A stretch of DNA of 45,287 nt, from assembly GCA_031262085.1 (NCBI GenBank), contig JAISIN010000076.1, forward strand, positions 1-45,287, written 5' to 3'. Source of the DNA: Prevotellaceae bacterium. GTDB taxonomy: Bacteria; Bacteroidota; Bacteroidia; Bacteroidales; Bacteroidaceae. A program made the position numbers and the translations under genes. Positions 16,478-23,389 of the stretch are shown here, piece after piece. Within the stretch, counting starts at the first letter, position 1. Every line of letters starts with the position of its first letter. The notes below the pieces were generated by a model. It had not been told where the DNA came from. It did no database searches and saw only the letters and a program-made list of their open reading frames with translations.

Positions 16478-18439
16478 CTATTTAGAGTTAAATATTTCTT
16501 TCTCTCCCAGCTCTTCTAACAAAGTGGTTGCTTCTTCCCAATCGTCCATCACTTTGCCAAGTTGCTGTTTTAGTTTGGCATGCCGTTCGTAAAGCAATGT
16601 ATCGGCAGCTCCTTCCGGCGTAGCCATGCGCGCTTCGAGAATGGCAACCGCCGTGTCCAGCTCGGAGATCTCGGCTTCGCAGTCGGCTACACGGCGTTCC
16701 AGCTTTTTGAGTTTTCGACTTTGTTCTTTCTGTTCTTCGTAGCTCAGTTTGCTGTCGCTGGGCGCCGGTACAGAAGCATTCGTATCGGCTTTTACCGATG
16801 CCTGCTCCGTAGTGAGTTCGTCCAGATGTTCTATCTGTTTTTTCTGTAAGAACTCATAGATTCCTCCCAAATGTTCCTTCACTCTGCCGCCTCCAAACTC
16901 ATACACCTTTGTAACCAATCCGTTCAGGAAGTCGCGGTCGTGACTTACAACGATCACTGTGCCGTCGAAATCGCGAATAGCCTCTTTCAGTATATCTTTC
17001 GAGCGCATATCCAAGTGATTGGTAGGTTCGTCCAGAATGAGGAAGTTCACCGGTTCGAGCAGCAATTTTATCATGGCAAGCCGTGTTCGTTCGCCTCCGG
17101 AGAGTACTCGTACCTTCTTATCCGATGCTTCGCCTCCAAACATGAAAGCACCCAATATGTTGCGTATTTGTGTACGAATATCTCCCACGGCAACACGATC
17201 TATGGTGTCGAACACCGTCAGCGTTTCGTCGAGCTGTTGTGCCTGATTTTGTGCGAAGTAGCCCATGCGGACGTTGTGTCCGACGGTCAGTTTGCCGGTA
17301 TAATCGGTAATCTCGCCCATCACGCATTTCACCAGTGTAGACTTACCCTCGCCGTTCTTACCTACGAATGCCACCTTCTCTCCCCGATGGATCGTAAAGT
17401 CGACATGGTGGAAGATGACATGTTCGCCATAAGCCTTTCGCACCTCTTCGCAGATGAGCGGATAGTTTCCGCTTCTGCCGGTGCATACAAACTTCAGTCG
17501 CAATGCAGAGTTATCTTCTTCGTCAACCTCAATGCGTTCAATCTTTTCCAATTGCTTGATGCGGCTCTGTACTTGTACCGCTTTGGTTGCTTTATAACGG
17601 AATCGTTCAATAAAAGCTTCCGTATCTTCGATCTGTTTTTGCTGGTTTTCATAAGCGCGCTGTTGCTGTTGGCGCCGCTCTCTGCGCAGCGCCACAAACT
17701 CATCGTACTTTACCTTATAATCGTAGATGCGTCCCACGGAGATCTCGATGGTACGCGTTGTGACATTGTTCAGGAAGGCGCGGTCGTGACTCACCAGCAC
17801 CACGGCATTGGCGCGTGTAGCGAGGAAATTCTCCAGCCACTGTATACTCTCTATGTCAAGATGGTTGGTCGGTTCGTCGAGCAGCAGCACGTCGGGTCTG
17901 CGCAGCAACAGCTTTGCCAGTTCGATGCGCATCCTCCATCCACCCGAGAATTCACCGGTAGGGCGATTGAAGTCGTCGCGTACAAACCCCAACCCCATCA
18001 ACGTTCGTTCGGTTTCAGCATGAAAATTGGTTCCTCCCATCAGGAGAAACCGATCGTTGGCGTGAGCAAAGCGCTCAATCAGTTTGCTATACGCCTCACT
18101 GTCGTAATCGGTGCGTATTGCCAACTCGGCGTTTATTTGTTCTAATTCCTTCTGCAAACGAAAAATTTCCTCAAATGCCAATTCAGCCTCTTCCATAACC
18201 GTGCGATTGTCCGTCAGATGCATGACTTGCGGCAAATAACCTATACTCATATCTTTAGGGATCGCTACTGTGCCGGAAGTGGGGATTTGCAGACCTGCCA
18301 GTATCTTCAACATGGTAGACTTGCCCGCACCATTTTTTCCAACCAGTGCGATGCGGTCTTTCTTGTTGATGACATACGACACATCTTCAAATAGCGCCGT
18401 GGCATTAAATTCCACCTTTAGTTTTTCTACTGAAATCAT
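16478..18439 (-). CDS. ABC-F family ATPase, Uup/EttA-like
   Basis: A soluble protein with two ATP-binding cassettes and no membrane domain, as in ribosome-associated ABC-F factors. Cassette 1 has GKNGAGKST (about residues 34-42), signature FSGGWRMR and Walker B LLLDEPTNHLD. Cassette 2 has GKNGEGKST, LSGGERTR and LILDEPTNHLD. The inter-cassette linker is rich in Arg, Gln and Lys, as expected for the P-site tRNA-interaction motif. The C-terminal extension (about 545-653) is a predicted coiled coil, as in Uup. The 653-aa length fits a housekeeping translation factor better than a short antibiotic-resistance type, though resistance is not excluded. No clear promoter is seen; a hairpin lies in the upstream gap. 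Confidence 0.92.
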   Translation of the reverse strand: MISVEKLKVEFNATALFEDVSYVINKKDRIALVGKNGAGKSTMLKILAGLQIPTSGTVAIPKDMSIGYLPQVMHLTDNRTVMEEAELAFEEIFRLQKELEQINAELAIRTDYDSEAYSKLIERFAHANDRFLLMGGTNFHAETERTLMGLGFVRDDFNRPTGEFSGGWRMRIELAKLLLRRPDVLLLDEPTNHLDIESIQWLENFLATRANAVVLVSHDRAFLNNVTTRTIEISVGRIYDYKVKYDEFVALRRERRQQQQRAYENQQKQIEDTEAFIERFRYKATKAVQVQSRIKQLEKIERIEVDEEDNSALRLKFVCTGRSGNYPLICEEVRKAYGEHVIFHHVDFTIHRGEKVAFVGKNGEGKSTLVKCVMGEITDYTGKLTVGHNVRMGYFAQNQAQQLDETLTVFDTIDRVAVGDIRTQIRNILGAFMFGGEASDKKVRVLSGGERTRLAMIKLLLEPVNFLILDEPTNHLDMRSKDILKEAIRDFDGTVIVVSHDRDFLNGLVTKVYEFGGGRVKEHLGGIYEFLQKKQIEHLDELTTEQASVKADTNASVPAPSDSKLSYEEQKEQSRKLKKLERRVADCEAEISELDTAVAILEARMATPEGAADTLLYERHAKLKQQLGKVMDDWEEATTLLEELGEKEIFNSK

Positions 18440-18464
18440 TTCTCCTTATTATATATACTACAAA

Positions 18465-18522
18465 GCGCGAATTACGCAACGACACGAAGCAGACAAATGC
18501 GCTCCGTGCTGCGTAACCGCGC
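18465..18522 (-). terminator. Imperfect hairpin before the ABC-F gene
   Basis: TTACGCA (18472-18478) pairs with TGCGTAA (18510-18516), and GCGCG (18465-18469) with CGCGC (18518-18522). On the minus strand it lies after the mini-lipoprotein stop and 25 bp before the ABC-F start, followed by TTTGTAGTATATATA. It could end the lipoprotein transcript or act as an attenuator for the ABC-F gene. Confidence 0.5.
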
Positions 18523-18552
18523 CTAAACAAAAACATCGGGGCAAACCTTGAA

Positions 18553-18804
18553 TTACTTCGTAGCTTCGCCCGCTTTCTTTTCGCAACAAGCCTTGGTACT
18601 GTCGGCTGCACAAGCCTTCGACGAATCGTCCTTGCAGCACTGTGCCGAATCGCCTTTGCAACAAGCTTTGGTTGAATCGCATTGCTCTATTGCTGCTGCT
18701 CTGGTTTCGGCGGCGTCTGTGTCAGCTACTTGCTTACCGCCACAAGACATTACAGAGACAGAGAATACTACTGCAAATGCAGCCATAAACACCTTTGTCT
18801 TCAT
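18553..18804 (-). CDS. Cysteine-rich small lipoprotein
   Basis: An 83-aa protein I cannot assign to a named family. Residues 1-20 (MKTKVFMAAFAVVFSVSVMS) form a lipoprotein signal peptide with lipidation at C21. The mature part is hydrophilic and carries eight further cysteines in degenerate repeats of the form D-S-T/S-K-A-C(-C): CDSTKACC, DDSSKAC and ADSTKACC, with QCC between the first two. Such spacing suggests metal binding, thiol chemistry or disulfide cross-linking in the periplasm or at the surface; this is inference from composition. Acidic and lysine residues alternate with the cysteines. It has its own -7 element about 40 bp upstream and is followed by a hairpin, so it looks like an independent small gene. 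Confidence 0.75.
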   Translation of the reverse strand: MKTKVFMAAFAVVFSVSVMSCGGKQVADTDAAETRAAAIEQCDSTKACCKGDSAQCCKDDSSKACAADSTKACCEKKAGEATK

Positions 18805-18844
18805 TTCAATAAATTGTTTAAACGTTATAATTAAAAATGCGCGG

Positions 18845-18852
18845 CAAAATTA
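18845..18852 (-). promoter_or_regulatory. -7 element of the mini-lipoprotein gene
   Basis: CAAAATTA on the plus strand reads TAATTTTG on the minus strand, a perfect TAnnTTTG match 41 bp before the start codon. No clear -33 box. Confidence 0.5.
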
Positions 18853-18992
18853 CGCAAAGTTTTACGCATATAATCAGATTAACGCAGATTAACACAAACT
18901 GCCAATGAAGGCTGCGTAGTTACGCATCCCCCCGAAGTGTTTTCTAAAGTTAAAGTTTTATGTTATAAAACATATTTTTGGCAAATAATTGC

Positions 18993-19000
18993 TACCTTTG
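18993..19000 (+). promoter_or_regulatory. -7 element of the small basic protein gene
   Basis: Perfect TACCTTTG, 29 bp upstream of the ATG at 19030. It lies downstream of the longest-frame ATG at 18937 and so argues against that start. Confidence 0.55.
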
Positions 19001-19029
19001 CGCCGTTCAATCAAAGAGTAAAAACAATA

Positions 19030-19209
19030 ATGAAGTTTAATCGCTTTCCGAAACGCGGAAGGCATAAAAAAACAATTATGGAAGCAAAACAAAATGTAAA
19101 CGAGATCTTGATGTTGCAGTATCGTATTAAACGTTATCGTTCGATGGGCAACGGAGCCATGTGCCAAGTATTAAACGGCAAGCTACACAAGCTGCTCAAC
19201 AAGCAGTAA
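19030..19209 (+). CDS. Small basic protein of unknown function
   Basis: A 59-aa reading frame from the ATG at 19030, or 43 aa from the in-frame ATG at 19078 (MEAKQNVNEILMLQYRIKRY). I do not recognise the family. The 43-residue core is basic, with no cysteine cluster, signal peptide or membrane segment, and has a predicted helical heptad-like pattern (ILMLQYRIKRYRSMG and QVLNGKLHKLL). The first 16 residues of the longer form are very rich in Lys and Arg and may instead be leader sequence. A consensus -7 element sits just upstream and the frame is clean, so a real small gene is likely. It could bind nucleic acid or the ribosome on charge alone; that is a guess. The serpin gene starts 96 bp later. 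Confidence 0.65.
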   Translation: MKFNRFPKRGRHKKTIMEAKQNVNEILMLQYRIKRYRSMGNGAMCQVLNGKLHKLLNKQ

Positions 19210-19305
19210 GTTCTTGCATAAGAAAACACCACTTCATAATGCAGTAATTACCCGAAGCAAGCATTTTAATAACAAGAATGTTTGATTCACTAAATACTAA
19301 TCATT

Positions 19306-20562
19306 ATGTCAACAGTAAAAAAGAGTTTAGGCGTAATAGGCGTTTCTACTCTATTCGCTCTTTCGACTGCTTGTCAGAACGAAGGCAACAACAACGCCTC
19401 TACGCCTAAAGAACGGGTAGACATCACCCTCACCCGCACCGAACAAGGACTGCTGGATGCAAGCACCTCCTTTGCTTTTGACTTCTTCCGCCAAGTCAAC
19501 ACTTCGGAAACAAAGAAGCCCAATTTCTTCATCTCTCCACTCAGTGCATCGCTCTGTCTCTCGATGATAGCCAACGGCGCCGATCACAACACCCTATCCG
19601 AGATGCTTCGGGTACTGGGCTTCCCTGCCGACACCTATACCATTGACGACATGAACAGCTATCACAAAAAGTTGGTCGAAGCTCTGCTCAATCTGGACAA
19701 TACCACCCAGCTCGCCATTGCCAACTCCATCTGGATAAAGGAAGGATTCGGCGTGTACAACGATTTTATAAATGTAAATAAGCAGATGTACGATGCGCAG
19801 GTACGCGAACTCGATTTCACTTCTCCCAATGCTGTCGACATCATCAACCGCTGGTGTGCCGACAACACCAACAACCTGATAACAGATGTGCTCCAAGAGA
19901 TTCCTTCCAACGTGCGCCTGTATCTTATCAATGCACTCTATTTCAAGGGCATTTGGAAAGAAAAGTTCAAAACAGAGAACACCCGGAAAGAACCGTTTAC
20001 GAATGAAGACGGCAAACAATCGACCATTCAAATGATGAGTCAGGAAAAGAGGTTTCCTTATTATCAGGACGACAACATGGCAATGGTAAACCTGCCTTAC
20101 GGCAATGGCGCATTCAGCATGGTGGTGATGTTGCCCCATGAAGGGAAATCACTCGATGCGTGCATACAGGCGTTGACTGCCGAACAGTGGAAGGCGTACA
20201 ACGCCCAACTTTACGGCTGCCAAATAGATTTGAAACTCCCGCGTTTCAAAATGGAGTATGATAAGGATTTGAAAGACGACATGAAGACACTGGGCTTGAA
20301 GGATGCTTTCGATCCGATAGAAGCCGATTTCTCCCAAATGGCGAAAGAGTCGCTGTATGTCAGTCTGCTGAAACAGTTTACCTACCTCAACGTAGACGAA
20401 GAGGGGACGGAAGCAGCTGCCGTAACCATTGGAGGGATGGGCCTTACCTCCATCGAACCCCGCGAATCGGTACCATTCCATGTCAACCGTCCGTTTGCCT
20501 TCTTTATCAAGGAGCACAGTACGGGCGCCATCCTCTTCATGGGAAAGGTAACGGAGTTGTAG
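19306..20562 (+). CDS. Serpin-family protease inhibitor lipoprotein
   Basis: A 418-aa serpin exported as a lipoprotein: the signal MSTVKKSLGVIGVSTLFALSTAC gives lipidation at C23. The serpin core is complete, with FFISPLSASLCLSMIANGA, LINALYFKGIWKEKF, VNLPYGNGAFSMVVMLP and LPRFKMEYDKDL. The reactive-centre hinge EEGTEAAAVT has small residues at P15-P9, the pattern of an inhibitory serpin. Counting 17 residues from the first hinge Glu places P1-P1' at Thr-Ser in GMGLTSIEP, a prediction only. The loop closes with HVNRPFAFFIKE and FMGKV. In gut or oral Bacteroidetes such serpins can block host or competitor serine proteases, the known example being Tannerella miropin. It converges with the methyltransferase gene 8 bp away. 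Confidence 0.95.
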   Translation: MSTVKKSLGVIGVSTLFALSTACQNEGNNNASTPKERVDITLTRTEQGLLDASTSFAFDFFRQVNTSETKKPNFFISPLSASLCLSMIANGADHNTLSEMLRVLGFPADTYTIDDMNSYHKKLVEALLNLDNTTQLAIANSIWIKEGFGVYNDFINVNKQMYDAQVRELDFTSPNAVDIINRWCADNTNNLITDVLQEIPSNVRLYLINALYFKGIWKEKFKTENTRKEPFTNEDGKQSTIQMMSQEKRFPYYQDDNMAMVNLPYGNGAFSMVVMLPHEGKSLDACIQALTAEQWKAYNAQLYGCQIDLKLPRFKMEYDKDLKDDMKTLGLKDAFDPIEADFSQMAKESLYVSLLKQFTYLNVDEEGTEAAAVTIGGMGLTSIEPRESVPFHVNRPFAFFIKEHSTGAILFMGKVTEL

Positions 20563-20570
20563 GCAACAGG

Positions 20571-21959
20571 CTATCCCCGACTTCGTATCCGCCACTCCGG
20601 CGGATAAAGATTATTGGCACGGTTACCGATATTCTTGGCAAATCCTAACGGCACCCCCTGACAGGTGATCAACACGTAGCCGCGAGGCACATCGGCAGAC
20701 AGCCCGATTGCTTCGCGGCGCAAGTAAGTTATGGCTTGCTCGTTGGTCAGCGCCGCTTGTGCAAACGCATGGCGGTTCAGCGCATTGCTCATGGCAAGGG
20801 CGTGGGCAGGAACGAGATCTTTCCCTTTTACCTCTCCTATTGCGACACCTGCCTGTATCAATCGGAGCGACTGCTTGACAGCTGTCAGCGCAGCCTGATG
20901 CCGACGGGGCAGCGCTATTTGGTGATGGTGTATCAAGGTGAACTCGTAATCATCGGAGGGAAGCAGCCAGTCGGAAAAAGGCGACCGGTCGGAAGGTTTG
21001 CTCAAAGCTTCTTTCTTCCGTTTCGGTGCAACCGAAGAGACTTCGGCAGCCACGCCTCTACGACGCAACACAGCCAGGAAGAAACCTTCACCCCGTGTTT
21101 TATGCGGTAGGAAACGATAGACGGGAAACGTTTCACCGGCAAGCAGATTGCCGGTGACGTGCCATTCGTCGGGAATCTTCAGCGGAAGGATGTCGGCGCC
21201 CAGCTCATCGCGTATCCAGCGAACGTTCTCTTCGTTTTCTTTGGTATTGTAAGTACAGGTACTGTAAATCAGCAACCCTCCCGGCTTCAACGACTGCCAC
21301 ACATCTGCTACAATGCGTCGCTGTCGTTGATAACACAGCTCCACGTTGGCTTCGCTCCATTCCTGCATGGCGGCAGGCTCTTTGCGAAACATTCCTTCAC
21401 CCGAACAGGGGACATCGGTCAGTATCACATCGAAGAATGTCGGCAGACGGGAGAAGTCGGCAGGGTCGTTGTTGGTGACAGCAACGTCGGGATGCCCCCA
21501 CTTGGTAAGGTTCTCAGCCAATATCTGTGCACGGCTGCGATTCACCTCATTGGCTATCAGCAAGCTGCCGTCGGGCAAGAGGCTTCGGGCATGCGTAGAC
21601 TTACCGCCCGGCGCCGCACAAAGATCGAGCATCGTGACCGGTGAGTGCACATACTGCTTCAACGCCTGCTCCAAAAACATGGACGAAGCCTCTTGCACAT
21701 AGTACGTTCCGGCATGCAACAACGGGTCGAAAGTGAACGCCGGTCGGGTTGAGAGGTAGCATCCGGAAGAGCACCAAGGGACAACGGAGCATGGAGAATA
21801 GGCTATCGACAATTCCTCATTCTTAAATTTTCCATCTTTCATTGGGTTCGTTCTGAGGCTGTATGTACGCTCGGCTTCCAATGCTTGGAGCAATTGCTGC
21901 CCTTCAGTCTCTCCCAATAAGATTTTTATATTCCGTATGAATGTCTGCGGTAGTTCCAT
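20571..21959 (-). CDS. RsmF-like rRNA (cytosine-5) methyltransferase
   Basis: A 462-aa AdoMet-dependent RNA m5C methyltransferase of the NOL1/NOP2/Sun family, probably acting on 16S rRNA. AdoMet motif I is DLCAAPGGKS (112-121). The two catalytic cysteines are C185 in TDVPCSGEGMF and C235 in YSTCTYN. The C-terminal part (about 300-462), with LPRRHQAALTAVKQSLRLIQ and a final YPPEWRIR, resembles the RNA-binding extension of RsmF. The start lies inside the upstream glycosyltransferase gene, overlapping it by 56 bp. The first residues MELPQTFIRNIKILLGETEG look native to the family, so the overlap seems real and the gene is probably translationally coupled to the polysaccharide operon. Confidence 0.92.
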   Translation of the reverse strand: MELPQTFIRNIKILLGETEGQQLLQALEAERTYSLRTNPMKDGKFKNEELSIAYSPCSVVPWCSSGCYLSTRPAFTFDPLLHAGTYYVQEASSMFLEQALKQYVHSPVTMLDLCAAPGGKSTHARSLLPDGSLLIANEVNRSRAQILAENLTKWGHPDVAVTNNDPADFSRLPTFFDVILTDVPCSGEGMFRKEPAAMQEWSEANVELCYQRQRRIVADVWQSLKPGGLLIYSTCTYNTKENEENVRWIRDELGADILPLKIPDEWHVTGNLLAGETFPVYRFLPHKTRGEGFFLAVLRRRGVAAEVSSVAPKRKKEALSKPSDRSPFSDWLLPSDDYEFTLIHHHQIALPRRHQAALTAVKQSLRLIQAGVAIGEVKGKDLVPAHALAMSNALNRHAFAQAALTNEQAITYLRREAIGLSADVPRGYVLITCQGVPLGFAKNIGNRANNLYPPEWRIRSRG

Positions 21960-23067
21960 AACACAATTCTTCGTATATTTTCTTGGTTCGTGTGGCTATA
22001 CTGCGCCAGTTGTAAGCCGACATGTCGTAAGCAACCCGCTTCAGCGCTCCCTGCTCCAACCGTTTATGTAGCGCTTTCGTCAGTTCATCGGGAGTGGTTC
22101 CGGTAAAATAGCTGCCATCGGGCAATCTCATTGCCCGATGTGCCGGAATGTCGCTCACCAGCACCGGACATTTATAAACCATTGCCTCTAAGAGAGCAAT
22201 GGGCAACCCCTCGTGCGAAGAGGGCAGCACAAACAACCGCGCATACCGGTAAAGCGGAAACAGTTTATCGTGTCCGAGGGTGCCGGTCATCACGATGCGG
22301 TCGTCTTTTCGGCAGATAGCCCGAAGCTTGTCCGTATAACGGTCGTTTCGAGTAATGCCGCCAACAATCACTAATTTCAAAAACTTGGGAGCAACCTCTA
22401 TGAATGCTTGTGCCAGTCGGTCGAACCCTTTCTCCTCGACAATGCGTCCCACCGACAAGATGTAATTCTGCGGCACCAGCGACCACTGCTTCAGCGTCTC
22501 CTTGTCGTCTCCCTGTGTCTCTTCGGACAGACGGGCTTGTACCCCATTGGGAATAAGTGTGATATGTGTCTGCCGGGGGTACTTACGTTTCATTTCCGTT
22601 AGTACCACATCCGAGATGACAATCACGTGTTGGGCATTTCGCATAGCCAGCCGCTCGCCCAGCCGCAACATGCAACGCGCCAACCAGCCCCACTTGGCAC
22701 GGTTGTAATCTTCGCCGTGGTGCGTAAACACCACTTTCATTTTCAACAGACGCGCCAACGGTACCATCAGCCCGGGTCCGACGGCATGAATGTGCACGAT
22801 GTCCGCCTTTACCCATTTGGCATAGATGACGGCGCGGAACGTATGTACGATTGCCTCCAGCGATTTGCCGCGCGGGGCGCCGATGTCCTTGATGTCCACC
22901 CCCTCGAATACATCGACCACCGGCGCCACCGCATACGCGCGGCGACGCACCACGGTGACTTTGGTGTAGGCATCCGCCACACGCGGGTAGAGTTCTTGAC
23001 AATGCATCTCTACCCCACCCGATATGTGGGGGATGCCACGAGTTCCTGTAACTACTATTTTCATCAT
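21904..23067 (-). CDS. GT4-family glycosyltransferase
   Basis: A 387-aa retaining, GT-B-fold sugar transferase, cytoplasmic and probably membrane-associated. The N-terminal domain starts KIVVTGTRGIPHISGGVE, whose glycine-rich loop binds the acceptor or phosphate. DIVHIHAVGPG and VVFTHHGEDYNRAKWG follow. The C-terminal nucleotide-sugar domain has LSVGRIVEEKGFDRL and the acidic motif SSHEGLPIALLEAM (EX7E type). Donor and acceptor are unknown. It is the last glycosyltransferase of the leftward polysaccharide operon. It is separated from the preceding radical SAM gene by a 22-bp repeat array, and its 3' end overlaps the rRNA methyltransferase gene by 56 bp. Confidence 0.9.
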   Translation of the reverse strand: MMKIVVTGTRGIPHISGGVEMHCQELYPRVADAYTKVTVVRRRAYAVAPVVDVFEGVDIKDIGAPRGKSLEAIVHTFRAVIYAKWVKADIVHIHAVGPGLMVPLARLLKMKVVFTHHGEDYNRAKWGWLARCMLRLGERLAMRNAQHVIVISDVVLTEMKRKYPRQTHITLIPNGVQARLSEETQGDDKETLKQWSLVPQNYILSVGRIVEEKGFDRLAQAFIEVAPKFLKLVIVGGITRNDRYTDKLRAICRKDDRIVMTGTLGHDKLFPLYRYARLFVLPSSHEGLPIALLEAMVYKCPVLVSDIPAHRAMRLPDGSYFTGTTPDELTKALHKRLEQGALKRVAYDMSAYNWRSIATRTKKIYEELCYGTTADIHTEYKNLIGRD

Positions 23068-23137
23068 ATTCTTTTTATTCTTAATCTAATATACTATGTA
23101 ATGCTTACATAATAATTCGGTATACTTTATCTCGTCT

Positions 23138-23389
23138 CGACGACTTCTTGAACTTGCTTCAGTAACTTCTTGAAGTTATTTCGACGACTTCTTGAAGTTA
23201 TTTCGACGGCTTCTTGAAGTTATTTCGACGGCTTCTTGAAGTTATTTCGGTAACTTCTTGAAGTTATTTCGACGACTTCTTGAAGTTATTTCGGTAACTT
23301 CTTGAAGTTATTTCGGTAACTTCTTGAAGTTATTTCGACGGCTTCATTATCTCACATTTGTAACTTCAGTATCTCGCATTTGTAAGTTC
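23138..23389. repeat. 22-bp tandem repeat array with palindromic core
   Basis: Nine regular units start at 23138, 23160, 23182, 23204, 23226, 23248, 23270, 23292 and 23314, followed by two diverged units to about 23380 and a further one split by the hairpin element. The consensus is CGRYRRCTTCTTGAAGTTATTT; positions 2-6 alternate between GACGA, GACGG and GGTAA. Units of the GGTAA type contain AACTTC-TT-GAAGTT, an inverted repeat with a 2-bp centre. The period is exactly 22 bp, about two helical turns, so the dyads face the same side of the DNA. The array fills the gap before the glycosyltransferase gene, and its diverged end runs into the radical SAM coding frame. Confidence 0.93.

Noticed and set aside
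16871..18145. 424-codon plus-strand frame
   Set aside because: Antisense to the ABC-F ATPase gene; no family features, rich in residues expected from reverse-read codons.
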